DNA of 64,000 bases. Source: a bacterium (GTDB taxonomy: Bacteria; Bdellovibrionota; UBA1018). Position 1 is the first letter of the stretch. Every line of letters begins with the position of its first letter. Shown here piece by piece: positions 52,868 to 61,630 of this stretch. The notes beneath the pieces are model-generated. The model saw only the letters and a list, made by a program, of their open reading frames with translations. It did not search any database and was not told where the DNA came from. Made by a program: the position numbers and the translations under genes. The stretch lies in the NCBI GenBank assembly GCA_019751945.1, contig JAIEMT010000008.1:26220-90219 (forward strand), given 5' to 3'.

Positions 52868-53987
52868 GTCGAAGCCTCCTTTCATTCCGGTGTGCGAACC
52901 CACTCTTGGCGAGACTGAGCGCCGCTACGTGGCAGACGCGATGGAAACCGGTTGGATTTCTTCGGCAGGCGCGTACTTAGATCGCTTCGAAAAAGACTTT
53001 GCTCCGAAAGTGGGCGCCCACTATGGCGTCGCCACCTGCAATGGAACAACCGCTCTTCACCTCGCTCTCAAAGCTTTGGGGGTTGGACCGGGCGACGAAG
53101 TGATTCTCCCCAGCTTTACAATGATCGCTTCGGCAAACGCCGTTTTGTATTGTGGAGCCACTCCCGTTTTCGTCGATGCGACTTCAGACACTTGGACTCT
53201 CAACGTGGAGCAACTGGAACAAGCCCGAACGAGCCGAACCAAAGCGCTGATGACCGTGACCATTTACGGACACCCCTCCGACTTTGATGCGGTGAAATCG
53301 TTTTGCAACCAGCATCAAATCGCATGGCTCGAAGATGCTGCCGAAGGCCACGGGGCGGAATACAAGAAGACTCCCCTCGCTGCTTTGCCCGACGCCACTG
53401 CCTACTCCTTTTTTGCCAACAAGATTATCTCCACCGGAGAAGGCGGAATGGTTTGCACCAATCGTTCTGAAATCGCAGACCAGCTTCGTTTTTTAAAAAA
53501 CTTGGCCTTCCCGTTAAAGGGGCCTAGAAACTACGTGCACACGGCTGTGGGATTCAACTACCGCATGACCAACCTTCAGGCAGCCTTGGGTTGCGCACAG
53601 ACGGAACGAATGCACGAGCTCGTCGAAATGAGACGGACAAATGCTCATTACTACTCCCAACAACTCTCTGCTTCAGGACTCGAAGAACTTCTTCAGCTTC
53701 CCGTTGAGAAGCCTTGGGCAAAAAACTGTTACTGGATGTATGGCGTAGTCCTAAAACGCGATGTGAAAAAGTCCCGAGACGAAATCATGATCACCCTCAA
53801 GGAAAAGGGCGTGGATACACGTCCGTTCTTTTTTCCAATGCACCTTCAGCCGATTTTAAAATCTGGTCAGAGCTTGCCCGTGAGCGAAAATCTGGGACAG
53901 CGTGGTTTTTACCTGCCTTCCAGCAGTCATCTCAAACGAGATCAGATGGATCGGGTTGTAGAATCCTTGAAGCAAGTTCTTCGTTAG
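52860..53987 (+). CDS. DegT/DnrJ/EryC1 aminotransferase, GDP-perosamine synthase-like
   Basis: A 375-aa PLP enzyme of the sugar aminotransferase family. The PLP lysine lies in AYSFFANKIISTGEGGMVCTN. IPVCEPTLGETERRYV, GWISSAGAYLDRFEKDF, CNGTTALHLALKALGVGPGDEVILPSF and YGHPSDFDAV follow the pattern of Per/RfbE, which converts GDP-4-keto-6-deoxymannose to GDP-perosamine. The gmd gene 2.5 kb downstream can supply that substrate and the GNAT enzyme two genes upstream could acylate the product. This pathway is inferred. The stop overlaps the convergent membrane protein gene by 4 nt. Confidence 0.9.
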   Translation: MSESKPPFIPVCEPTLGETERRYVADAMETGWISSAGAYLDRFEKDFAPKVGAHYGVATCNGTTALHLALKALGVGPGDEVILPSFTMIASANAVLYCGATPVFVDATSDTWTLNVEQLEQARTSRTKALMTVTIYGHPSDFDAVKSFCNQHQIAWLEDAAEGHGAEYKKTPLAALPDATAYSFFANKIISTGEGGMVCTNRSEIADQLRFLKNLAFPLKGPRNYVHTAVGFNYRMTNLQAALGCAQTERMHELVEMRRTNAHYYSQQLSASGLEELLQLPVEKPWAKNCYWMYGVVLKRDVKKSRDEIMITLKEKGVDTRPFFFPMHLQPILKSGQSLPVSENLGQRGFYLPSSSHLKRDQMDRVVESLKQVLR

Positions 53988-55504
53988 AATTTGCAGATGG
54001 CGAGGGCGGCGTAACGCCCCTTCCAAAAAGATTTACAGTCTTCATGAAGCGGAAAGAGCGTGGCAATATCTCCAGCCACCCAATGAGGCGGTTTCCCTAG
54101 TTCTTTCCAGGAGTTAACGGATTTCGGATTCCAGCCCAAACTAAAGAGAAACGCACTTGTCGCGGGGTCGGTCACGACTGCAAGGTTTTTGGCGCTCAGT
54201 CTCCCAAATTCCTCGAGATACTGAATCTGACTTTCCAGCTGCCGCTGCTCTTTCACCGGACATCCTAAAATGGACCCGTTCTTAAACTCTCTCCAACTCT
54301 TCCCCGGAACATTCAAAAGCCAAGTAGCAACCACAGCAAGAAAAACCGTTTGCGCCGTTCGGACATCGAGCCACTGAGAAAGTTTGAGCCCCAACCAAAT
54401 GGAAAGACGAACGCAAGTAAACACTCCTGCCAAACAATAGAAAACGAACCAGTGTTTCGGTTGGGGAGCATGTCGTAGAACTATGTAGTAGATCAGCCCC
54501 ACCGCTAGCAGAATCCAAGCTCCTAGCTCAGCCGGAGACAGGGGAACAGAATAAATCTCTCGTGCCCACTTCCATTGCTTCCACTTCAAAAGTGGCCGAC
54601 TACCCGCAAAGCCCACTGCAACAGCAGCGAAAATACTCAGCAGAATGCCGAAACCCAATCCCCAAAAAAACTGGAGCTCGGAGAAAAAGCTGGTGGGTTG
54701 TGAAACCCGCATCGCCCCGTTCAAGAAAACTTTTGCATACTGCCAAGGAGTCTCTTCACGTTTCACACAAATAAAAATGAGAAGAAGCAATCCGCTCGCT
54801 GCTGTAGAAGCGAGGACTCTCAGCCCCTTTTTTCGATCAAACACGAAGGCAGCCACCACCACAGCAGGAATCAAAAACGCAAAGGAAGGCTTAATGAAAA
54901 AGCAAAGGACCGCAACTACACCCGCCCAGAGATATCTCCGCGTATTCAGCAGCAACAAAGAAATACAACCCACGAGTGCGCCCGGAATCTCACCCAACAC
55001 TCCGTAGATGAGGTAGGTTCCTGCAGGATGTTCTCCCACGATGTAGCCAATCGAGCCCAGAGCTAACACCACGCTCCAAGCATTTTTGGAACGCTTCCAG
55101 GTCCAAACTCCAAGTAAAATCAAAAAAGCGTAGAAGTTCAGGTGAACCCAAAAGCGCCCGGCCTGAGGCCAATCCCAAGAAGTCAGCCAGTGAAGAGCGG
55201 TAATGGCCCAAGCCATGGGATGGCCAATGCTCACCGTCGGCTCAAATTCTTTCGCCATATCAAAGAGGCGAAACCCATTCCCCTGAGACCAGTTGACGAT
55301 AGCCTGAAGGTAAAACGATTCGTCAAACGTGAGTGGGAAGCAGGTCCAAGGATTTTGGGTTCTCAACAAAAGCCCCAAGGGACCCAAGAAAAACAGGACT
55401 AAAATCACGCTCAAGAGCCCTTGCCAGGCAAAAGGAGAAGACGAGATCAGCTTTTTCACTGGAAAAAATATAGCACGCTCTTTGGCCCATCTCGTTGAAA
55501 ACAA
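53984..55504 (-). CDS. Polytopic membrane protein, GT39-like glycosyltransferase candidate
   Basis: A 506-aa protein with about eleven membrane helices and a soluble C-terminal tail. The first loop has CFPLTFDESFYLQAIVNWSQG, which places an acidic pair (DE) where GT39/PMT enzymes have their catalytic aspartate, and HPMAWAITALHWLTSW follows. HAPQPKHWFVFYCLAG holds a conserved-looking histidine pair. Family membership is by topology and loop only. It is convergent with the perosamine-synthase-like gene and divergent from fcl. Confidence 0.65.
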   Translation of the reverse strand: MFSTRWAKERAIFFPVKKLISSSPFAWQGLLSVILVLFFLGPLGLLLRTQNPWTCFPLTFDESFYLQAIVNWSQGNGFRLFDMAKEFEPTVSIGHPMAWAITALHWLTSWDWPQAGRFWVHLNFYAFLILLGVWTWKRSKNAWSVVLALGSIGYIVGEHPAGTYLIYGVLGEIPGALVGCISLLLLNTRRYLWAGVVAVLCFFIKPSFAFLIPAVVVAAFVFDRKKGLRVLASTAASGLLLLIFICVKREETPWQYAKVFLNGAMRVSQPTSFFSELQFFWGLGFGILLSIFAAVAVGFAGSRPLLKWKQWKWAREIYSVPLSPAELGAWILLAVGLIYYIVLRHAPQPKHWFVFYCLAGVFTCVRLSIWLGLKLSQWLDVRTAQTVFLAVVATWLLNVPGKSWREFKNGSILGCPVKEQRQLESQIQYLEEFGRLSAKNLAVVTDPATSAFLFSLGWNPKSVNSWKELGKPPHWVAGDIATLFPLHEDCKSFWKGRYAALAICKF

Positions 55505-55557
55505 TGAAGTAGCCCCTGATAAATTTTTCAGTTAGGCTGCTCCCAATCGGAGACGCG

Positions 55558-56511
55558 ATGCTTCATCAGCCTGTACTGAACCGCCAATCAAGCATTTTTG
55601 TCGCTGGCCACAAGGGCCTAGTGGGTTCAGCCATTGTTCGAAAGCTGAAAGCAGAAGGTCACACTCAAATTCTGGTGCGGGATCGTTCCGAGCTCGATCT
55701 TTCGGATCAAAAAGCGGTGCACCAGTTTTTCAAAGAAACTCCGGTCGACTTCGTTTTTCTAGCAGCAGCGAAGGTGGGCGGAATTTACGCCAACCAAACT
55801 TATCCAGCGGATTTCTTGTATGAGAACCTGATTCTGGAGTGCAATGTCTTGCACGCAGCAGCTCAGGCCAAAGTCCAAAAACTTCTCTTCTTGGGAAGTT
55901 CGTGCATCTACCCTCGAATGGCTCCGCAACCCATTGTGGAAGAGAGCCTCCTGACCAGCGCTCTTGAACCCACGAATGAGCCCTACGCCATCGCAAAAAT
56001 TGCAGGATTAAAACTTTGTCAGGCCTATCAGAAACAGTACGGTAAGAATTTTATCTCGGCGATGCCGACGAATCTCTACGGCCCTGGAGACTCTTTCCAT
56101 CCTGAGAATTCTCACGTCATCCCCGGGATGATGCGCCGATTCCACGAAGCCAAGGTGAAGAACTCCCAATCGGTGACGATTTGGGGAAGCGGTCAACCGC
56201 GTCGAGAGTTCCTCCACGTCGATGACCTGGCTGAAGCCCTCTACTTGATCATGGCTCAAGACAAGAACCCTGACATCACCAATGTAGGAACAGGCGAAGA
56301 CGGCACCATCCGAGATCTCGCTGAGATCATGAAGAAAGTCGTGGGTTTCGAAGGATCTATCGAGCTCGATCCCACTAAACCCGATGGAACTCCCCGGAAG
56401 GTCCTGAACGTTGATCGCATTAAAGGCCTGGGGTGGAAGCCGCGGTACGGCCTGAAAGAGGGCTTGGCGAATACTTATCGTTGGGCTATAGAAAACCGAA
56501 TCTTTAACTAG
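55558..56511 (+). CDS. fcl: GDP-L-fucose synthase
   Basis: A short-chain dehydrogenase of 317 aa that epimerises and reduces GDP-4-keto-6-deoxymannose to GDP-L-fucose. [17 protein letters not shown] is the NADP loop, and [20 protein letters not shown] is characteristic of the enzyme. The catalytic serine, tyrosine and lysine lie in [10 protein letters not shown] and [36 protein letters not shown] binds the substrate. GGAGACGCG lies just before the ATG. It is followed 7 nt later by gmd, the enzyme that makes its substrate. Confidence 0.96.
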   Translation: MLHQPVLNRQSSIFVAGHKGLVGSAIVRKLKAEGHTQILVRDRSELDLSDQKAVHQFFKETPVDFVFLAAAKVGGIYANQTYPADFLYENLILECNVLHAAAQAKVQKLLFLGSSCIYPRMAPQPIVEESLLTSALEPTNEPYAIAKIAGLKLCQAYQKQYGKNFISAMPTNLYGPGDSFHPENSHVIPGMMRRFHEAKVKNSQSVTIWGSGQPRREFLHVDDLAEALYLIMAQDKNPDITNVGTGEDGTIRDLAEIMKKVVGFEGSIELDPTKPDGTPRKVLNVDRIKGLGWKPRYGLKEGLANTYRWAIENRIFN

Positions 56512-56518
56512 GAAAATC

Positions 56519-57526
56519 ATGATGAAACGGGCTCTGATCACCGGAATTACAGGCCAAGACGGATCATATCTGGCCGAACTCTTGCTGAAAAAAGGATACG
56601 AGGTCCACGGCATTATCCGTCGTTCGAGCTCCTTCAACACCGCTCGAATTGATCACATCTATCAGGATCCCCATCTCGAAGGGACCCGACTTTTCTTACA
56701 TTATGGCGACTTGTCCGATGCGACCGCTCTCAACCGCCTACTGAAAAAAGTGAAACCGAACGAAATTTATAATCTGGGAGCTCAAAGTCACGTTCGCGTC
56801 AGCTTTGATACCCCGGAATACACGGGTGACGTCACAGGATTGGGAACGATCCGACTCCTCGACGCGATTCTCGAAACAGGAATTGAAACCCGTTTCTACC
56901 AAGCCTCAAGCTCTGAAATGTTCGGGAAGGTCCAGGAAGTTCCACAAAAAGAAGACACTCCTTTCTACCCTCGCAGTCCGTACGGATGTGCAAAAGTTTT
57001 TGCCCATTGGTCGACTATTAACTATCGCGAGGCTTACAACCTTCATGCTTCGAACGGCATTCTCTTCAACCATGAATCGCCTCGTCGTGGTGAAACCTTT
57101 GTCACGAGAAAGATCACTCGCTCCCTAGCGAAAATTTTGGCGAAGAAGCAGGAGAAGCTCTACCTCGGAAACTTGGATGCAAAACGCGACTGGGGTTACG
57201 CTGAAGATTACGTCGAAGCCATGTGGCTGATGCTCCAAGCTCCCAAGGCGGATGACTACGTCATCGCCACGGGTGAAACACACTCCGTTCAAGAATTCTT
57301 GGAACTAGCATTCGGCATGGTGAAACGCCCTTGGCAGGACTATGTGGAAAAAGATCCGCGTTACTATCGGCCCACAGAAGTCGACTTGCTGATTGGAGAC
57401 TATTCCAAAGCCCGCGAAAAACTCGGATGGAAACCGAAGTGTTCTTTCCAAGAGCTTGTCAAAATGATGGTGATTTCCGATTTACGATTAGAAGGTCTTG
57501 ATCCTGAGAAGTATCTGGTGGGTTAA
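56519..57526 (+). CDS. gmd: GDP-mannose 4,6-dehydratase
   Basis: A 335-aa enzyme that converts GDP-mannose to GDP-4-keto-6-deoxymannose, the branch point to GDP-fucose and GDP-perosamine. [19 protein letters not shown] is the NADP loop; [11 protein letters not shown], the active-site SSSEMFG and the [10 protein letters not shown] tyrosine/lysine are diagnostic, as is [25 protein letters not shown] precedes the ATG; the second codon is also ATG. No GDP-mannose pyrophosphorylase gene (manC) is in the window, so GDP-mannose must come from elsewhere. Confidence 0.97.
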   Translation: MMKRALITGITGQDGSYLAELLLKKGYEVHGIIRRSSSFNTARIDHIYQDPHLEGTRLFLHYGDLSDATALNRLLKKVKPNEIYNLGAQSHVRVSFDTPEYTGDVTGLGTIRLLDAILETGIETRFYQASSSEMFGKVQEVPQKEDTPFYPRSPYGCAKVFAHWSTINYREAYNLHASNGILFNHESPRRGETFVTRKITRSLAKILAKKQEKLYLGNLDAKRDWGYAEDYVEAMWLMLQAPKADDYVIATGETHSVQEFLELAFGMVKRPWQDYVEKDPRYYRPTEVDLLIGDYSKAREKLGWKPKCSFQELVKMMVISDLRLEGLDPEKYLVG

Positions 57527-57529
57527 ACC

Positions 57530-58501
57530 TTGTACCAGTTCTGCACTCTCTTCGACAAAAACTATCTCTACCAGGGGCTCAGCCTTTACCGCTCCCTTGA
57601 GAGCCATTGCAAAGACTTCCATTTGTACGTGCTCTGCATGGATACACTGAGCTTCGACCTGATCAAAAAAATAAATCGCTCGAATCTGATTCCTATCTCA
57701 GTAGAAGAGCTCCGATCTCCCGAAGTGGATGCGGTTCGGGCACGTACTACTCACGGACAATTTTGTTGGGTCTCACAGCCGCTGATTTGTCAGTACCTTC
57801 TGAAAAAATTTGATCTAGAAATCATTACTTACTTGGAAGCCGACTCTCTTTTCTTTGCAGATCCAAAACCTCTCTTTGACGAGCTCGGCGCCCAGTCAGT
57901 TTCTTTGGTGCCCCATCGCTACACTCCCGAATACGATCAAACAGAGATCTCTGGAAAATATTGCGTGCAATTCAACGCCTTCAGAAACAATGCAGAAGGC
58001 CAGGCGGTTTTAGATTTCTGGAAATCAGAATGCTTTAAGTATTCGAAGGACTTCCCACTTACCTATCCCGGCCAAACCTGTCTGGACGAATGGCCGAGTC
58101 GGTTTCCAGGCGTGAAAGAATTAACTCATATTGGAGGCGGTGCCGCCCCTTGGAATATTCAACAGTATTCTGTGACAAAAAAGGATTCGAAGATTTTTGT
58201 AAACAATTCTGAACTCATTTTTTTCCACTACCACAGCATGGCCAAGTACGAAGATGGAAGGTACGAGCTCGGCCGCTACCGTCTTTCTCGCGAAACCATC
58301 GAATTTATCTACAAACCTTACTTAGTTGAAATGGAAGCAGCCGAAAAATGGGTGAAAACAACCCAGCCAGACTTCAATTACTGCAGAACGCTGAGCGTTC
58401 CAAAAAACCCCATTGAAAAAATGAGACGCTGGGCTTCAGACCACAAGCGAAAGTGGAAAGGGAACTATAACGTCTATTCGAGAGACCGCTTAACCGATTG
58501 A
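57530..58501 (+). CDS. GT8-like glycosyltransferase
   Basis: A 323-aa soluble GT-A-like enzyme. YQFCTLFDKNYLYQGLSLYRSL at the N-terminus and ITYLEADSLFFADPKPLFDEL in the middle match the GT8-like group, where EAD replaces the usual D-x-D metal motif. IGGGAAPWNIQQYS and LIFFHYHSMAKY fit the late substrate-binding strands. It starts with TTG 3 nt after the gmd stop and so is part of the fcl-gmd unit. It could add fucose, perosamine or another sugar; the sequence does not say. Its end overlaps the convergent aminotransferase by 28 nt. Confidence 0.75.
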   Translation: MYQFCTLFDKNYLYQGLSLYRSLESHCKDFHLYVLCMDTLSFDLIKKINRSNLIPISVEELRSPEVDAVRARTTHGQFCWVSQPLICQYLLKKFDLEIITYLEADSLFFADPKPLFDELGAQSVSLVPHRYTPEYDQTEISGKYCVQFNAFRNNAEGQAVLDFWKSECFKYSKDFPLTYPGQTCLDEWPSRFPGVKELTHIGGGAAPWNIQQYSVTKKDSKIFVNNSELIFFHYHSMAKYEDGRYELGRYRLSRETIEFIYKPYLVEMEAAEKWVKTTQPDFNYCRTLSVPKNPIEKMRRWASDHKRKWKGNYNVYSRDRLTD

Positions 58502-59631
58502 ATGATTCTCAGGACATCTTCGTCCGTGAGCTTCGGAGAAATCGGAATACTCACCGTCTGCCGGCCAATGCGCGTGGAGTGGGGATAGTCCTCAGTCTTC
58601 CATCCGAACTTATCCTGATAAAACTTGTGATCGGTCATGCTGACGTAGTGAACTCCGACGCCGATTTTTTCTCGGGTCATTCTTTCCAAGAATTCATCTC
58701 GTTTAACCCCGCATCGCGCTTCATCAATCAGCAAAGTGTAAAGATGATAGGAGTGCACTGTGTTGGGCTCAATAGCGGCCGGTAACGTAATCGGGAGACC
58801 TGCAAAGGCTTCGGTGTATGCGTTCCAAATTTCTTCTCGGCGTTTTCGGAATTCATTCACTTTTCTCAGTTGATGAATTCCGATCGCTGCTTGCATATCC
58901 ATCATGTTGTATTTAAAGCCCGCTTCTACTACTTCATAGTGCTTGTAGCCGGTGTCACCGAATCGCTTCCAAGCGTCTTGAGACATGCCGTGAAGCCCCA
59001 ATCTCTTGGCTCGGACAGAGTGTTCTTCCTTGCGAGCCAAAAGCATTCCGCCTTCGCCCGTGGTCACATTCTTAGTGACGTAAAAACTGAAACAGCCAAA
59101 ATCTCCAAACGTTCCGATTTTTTTTCCATGATACTCCGCCTCGATGGCGTGAGCGCAATCTTCAATCACCATGAGACCGTGACGACTGGCGATTTCCATC
59201 AAACGATCCATCTTGCAAGGCCGCCCAGCAAAATGAACGGGGAGAATGGCCTTAGTCTTCGGAGTAATTCGACGCTCGATAGCTTCAACGTCGATGTTAA
59301 AAGTGTCGGGTTCGACGTCGACCAAAACTGGTTTGCCACCCGCGTGGATGATGGAATTCACGGTCGCACAAAAAGTCATCGGCGTGGTGATGACCTCATC
59401 CCCTTCGGAGATTCCAGCAGCTAAAAGACTGAGATGGAGAGCAGCCGTACAGGAATTGAGGGCGACGGCATGAGGTACCCCCTTGTACTTTCGAAACTCT
59501 TCTTCAAATTGAGCGACTCGCGGCCCTGTCCCAATCCAGCCCGATTCGAGACACTGATGGACCTCGTCGATTTCAGATTTACCCAGAGCTGGAGACCCGA
59601 ACACTAAGAAGGACTTTTCGCCAGATTTCAT
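58474..59631 (-). CDS. DegT/DnrJ/EryC1 sugar aminotransferase (ArnB/PseC-like)
   Basis: A 385-aa PLP-dependent enzyme. GSPALGKSEIDEVHQCLESGWIG starts the fold, ALNSCTAALHLSLLAAGISEGDE binds PLP phosphate, LPVHFAGRPCKMDRLM and IEDCAHAIEA follow, and the PLP lysine lies in CFSFYVTKNVTTGEGGML. The pattern is nearest to ArnB and PseC-like enzymes acting on nucleotide 4-keto sugars. The adjacent rmlA and rmlB make dTDP-4-keto-6-deoxyglucose, a plausible substrate. The ATG at 59631 is preferred over the opening at 59658. It is divergent from rmlA. Confidence 0.9.
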   Translation of the reverse strand: MKSGEKSFLVFGSPALGKSEIDEVHQCLESGWIGTGPRVAQFEEEFRKYKGVPHAVALNSCTAALHLSLLAAGISEGDEVITTPMTFCATVNSIIHAGGKPVLVDVEPDTFNIDVEAIERRITPKTKAILPVHFAGRPCKMDRLMEIASRHGLMVIEDCAHAIEAEYHGKKIGTFGDFGCFSFYVTKNVTTGEGGMLLARKEEHSVRAKRLGLHGMSQDAWKRFGDTGYKHYEVVEAGFKYNMMDMQAAIGIHQLRKVNEFRKRREEIWNAYTEAFAGLPITLPAAIEPNTVHSYHLYTLLIDEARCGVKRDEFLERMTREKIGVGVHYVSMTDHKFYQDKFGWKTEDYPHSTRIGRQTVSIPISPKLTDEDVLRIIQSVKRSLE

Positions 59632-59736
59632 AGGGTTTGTTGATACCAACCTTCTCAAAAGGAATAAACAAAAAGCTGTTAATCTCAGCCGTCCCGGATT
59701 ATTGAAGTGAGTATTGGACTATAAAGGAAGAATTCC

Positions 59737-60618
59737 ATGAAAGGCATCATTTTAGCCGGCGGAAAAGGCACTCGACTCTACCCGTTGACCAAGTGCGTAA
59801 GTAAGCAGCTCCTCCCCATCTACGATAAACCAGCCATTTATTACCCTCTTTCAACCCTCATGATGACGGGGATTCAAGACATCCTGATTATCAGCACCCC
59901 CAGTGACCTTCCCATCATTCGCGACCTTCTCGGGGATGGTTCGGAACTGGGAATGCGCTTCTCTTATATTGAACAAAAGCACCCCGAGGGGATTGCTCAA
60001 GCCTTTGTTTTAGGCGCCGACTTTATCGGCAAAGATCCCGTCTGCCTGATTCTGGGCGACAATCTCATTTACGGTGATTCGATCGGATCCATTTTGGGTC
60101 GCGCAGCGCAGTTTGAAAAAGGTGCAAAAATCTTCGCTTATCGAGTGACTGATCCAGAGCGCTACGGCGTGGTCGAATTCGATGAAAAAGGCAAAGTTCT
60201 GAGCCTGGAAGAAAAACCCAAAGCCCCGCGCACTTCGTGGGCCGTGCCTGGACTTTACTTTTACGATTCGCGCGTCGTGGAACTTGCCAAGAATCTAAAG
60301 CCCTCGAAGCGAGGAGAATTAGAAATCACGGATCTCAACTTAGAATATTTTAAGCGCGGGGAATTGTTTGTCGAACCCTTGGGTCGAGGTATTGCGTGGT
60401 TGGACAGTGGGACCTATGACTCCCTCTTACAGGCTTCTCAATTTGTGCAAACTCTCGAACAGCGTCAGGGACTCAAAGTCGCCTGCATCGAAGAAATTGC
60501 TTTTCACAAAGGCTACATCAATTCCGAGCGCCTCATTCGCATTGCGGATCGCTTCGGCGACAGTCCCTACAGTCGCTACATCCGACAAATCGTGAACAGC
60601 GGAACGCCCAATGCCTAA
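59737..60618 (+). CDS. rmlA: Glucose-1-phosphate thymidylyltransferase
   Basis: A 293-aa enzyme that joins dTTP and glucose-1-phosphate into dTDP-glucose. GIILAGGKGTRLYPLT is the nucleotide loop with the catalytic Arg; SKQLLPIYDKPAIYYPLSTLM, LILGDNLIYGDS and YGVVEFDEKGKVLSLEEKP are RmlA hallmarks. GTYDSLLQASQFVQT marks the C-terminal part. AAGGAAGAATTCC stands before the ATG. It overlaps rmlB by 8 nt. Confidence 0.97.
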   Translation: MKGIILAGGKGTRLYPLTKCVSKQLLPIYDKPAIYYPLSTLMMTGIQDILIISTPSDLPIIRDLLGDGSELGMRFSYIEQKHPEGIAQAFVLGADFIGKDPVCLILGDNLIYGDSIGSILGRAAQFEKGAKIFAYRVTDPERYGVVEFDEKGKVLSLEEKPKAPRTSWAVPGLYFYDSRVVELAKNLKPSKRGELEITDLNLEYFKRGELFVEPLGRGIAWLDSGTYDSLLQASQFVQTLEQRQGLKVACIEEIAFHKGYINSERLIRIADRFGDSPYSRYIRQIVNSGTPNA

Positions 60619-61630
60619 CCTTCTCGTCACGGGTGGAGCGGGCTTTATTGGAAGTTCGTTTGTCCGGCAGGCGATAGCAGAAGGGCACACCGTTACAGTT
60701 CTGGATGCCCTGACCTACGCAGGCCACACCGAGAACCTTGCTGGACTTTCTGAACGCTTTGAGTTCGTCAAAGGAAACATCGCCGATGCCGAGCTCGTTG
60801 CGAGTCTTCTGAAAAACCGCCGCATTCAAGCCGTCGCCCATCTTGCGGCCGAAAGCCACGTGGATCGATCCATCACGGGGCCAGCTGATTTCGTGCAAAC
60901 CAATGTGACGGGCACTTTCGTACTTCTCAATGAGGCGCTGAAATACTGGGATCACCTTCCGAAGGAGGAACAGTCGGCCTTTAGATTTATCCAAGTTTCT
61001 ACAGACGAAGTTTATGGCTCGCTGGGGTCCACCGGAAAGTTTAGCGAGACGACTCCTTACTCTCCCAACTCTCCCTACTCCGCATCGAAAGCATCGGGAG
61101 ACTTTCTAGCTCGTGCTTGGTTTCACACTTATGGACTCCCCACGGTTATTACGAATTGCTCGAATAACTATGGCCCAAGACAGTATCCAGAAAAGCTGAT
61201 CCCGCTCATGATCTCCCGTGCTCTCTCTCAAGGGAAATTGCCAGTGTACGGGAATGGGTCCAATGTTCGAGATTGGATTCATGTCGAAGACCACTGTAAC
61301 GGTGTCCTGCTTGCTCTGAAACGAGGCGAGCCTGGAAGTACTTACTGCTTTGGCGGCAATGCAGAGTTTTCCAACATTGATTTAGTTAAAACTCTCTGCG
61401 CCTGTCTTGATCGCCTCCAACCCCGTAAAGATGGCCAGAAACACGAAAGCTCGATCGAATTTGTAAAAGACCGTCCCGGCCATGATTTTAGATACGCCAT
61501 CGACGACACCAAGGCTCAAAAAGAACTCGGCTTCAAACGAAAATACAAATTCGAGTCCGGCCTTGAAGCGACCGTGAAGTGGTACGTCGAAAATCTCGCC
61601 TGGTGCCGGGCTGTGGAAAAAAAACGATAA
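60611..61630 (+). CDS. rmlB: dTDP-glucose 4,6-dehydratase
   Basis: A 339-aa SDR enzyme making dTDP-4-keto-6-deoxyglucose. LLVTGGAGFIGSSFVRQAI is the NAD loop; AHLAAESHVDRSITGP, FIQVSTDEVYGSLG (catalytic Asp/Glu) and YSASKASGDFLARAW (Tyr/Lys) are diagnostic, with NNYGPRQYPEKLIPLM and VKDRPGHDFRYAID. rmlC and rmlD are absent here, so rhamnose need not be the end product. The MBOAT gene starts immediately after its stop. Confidence 0.97.
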   Translation: MPNLLVTGGAGFIGSSFVRQAIAEGHTVTVLDALTYAGHTENLAGLSERFEFVKGNIADAELVASLLKNRRIQAVAHLAAESHVDRSITGPADFVQTNVTGTFVLLNEALKYWDHLPKEEQSAFRFIQVSTDEVYGSLGSTGKFSETTPYSPNSPYSASKASGDFLARAWFHTYGLPTVITNCSNNYGPRQYPEKLIPLMISRALSQGKLPVYGNGSNVRDWIHVEDHCNGVLLALKRGEPGSTYCFGGNAEFSNIDLVKTLCACLDRLQPRKDGQKHESSIEFVKDRPGHDFRYAIDDTKAQKELGFKRKYKFESGLEATVKWYVENLAWCRAVEKKR

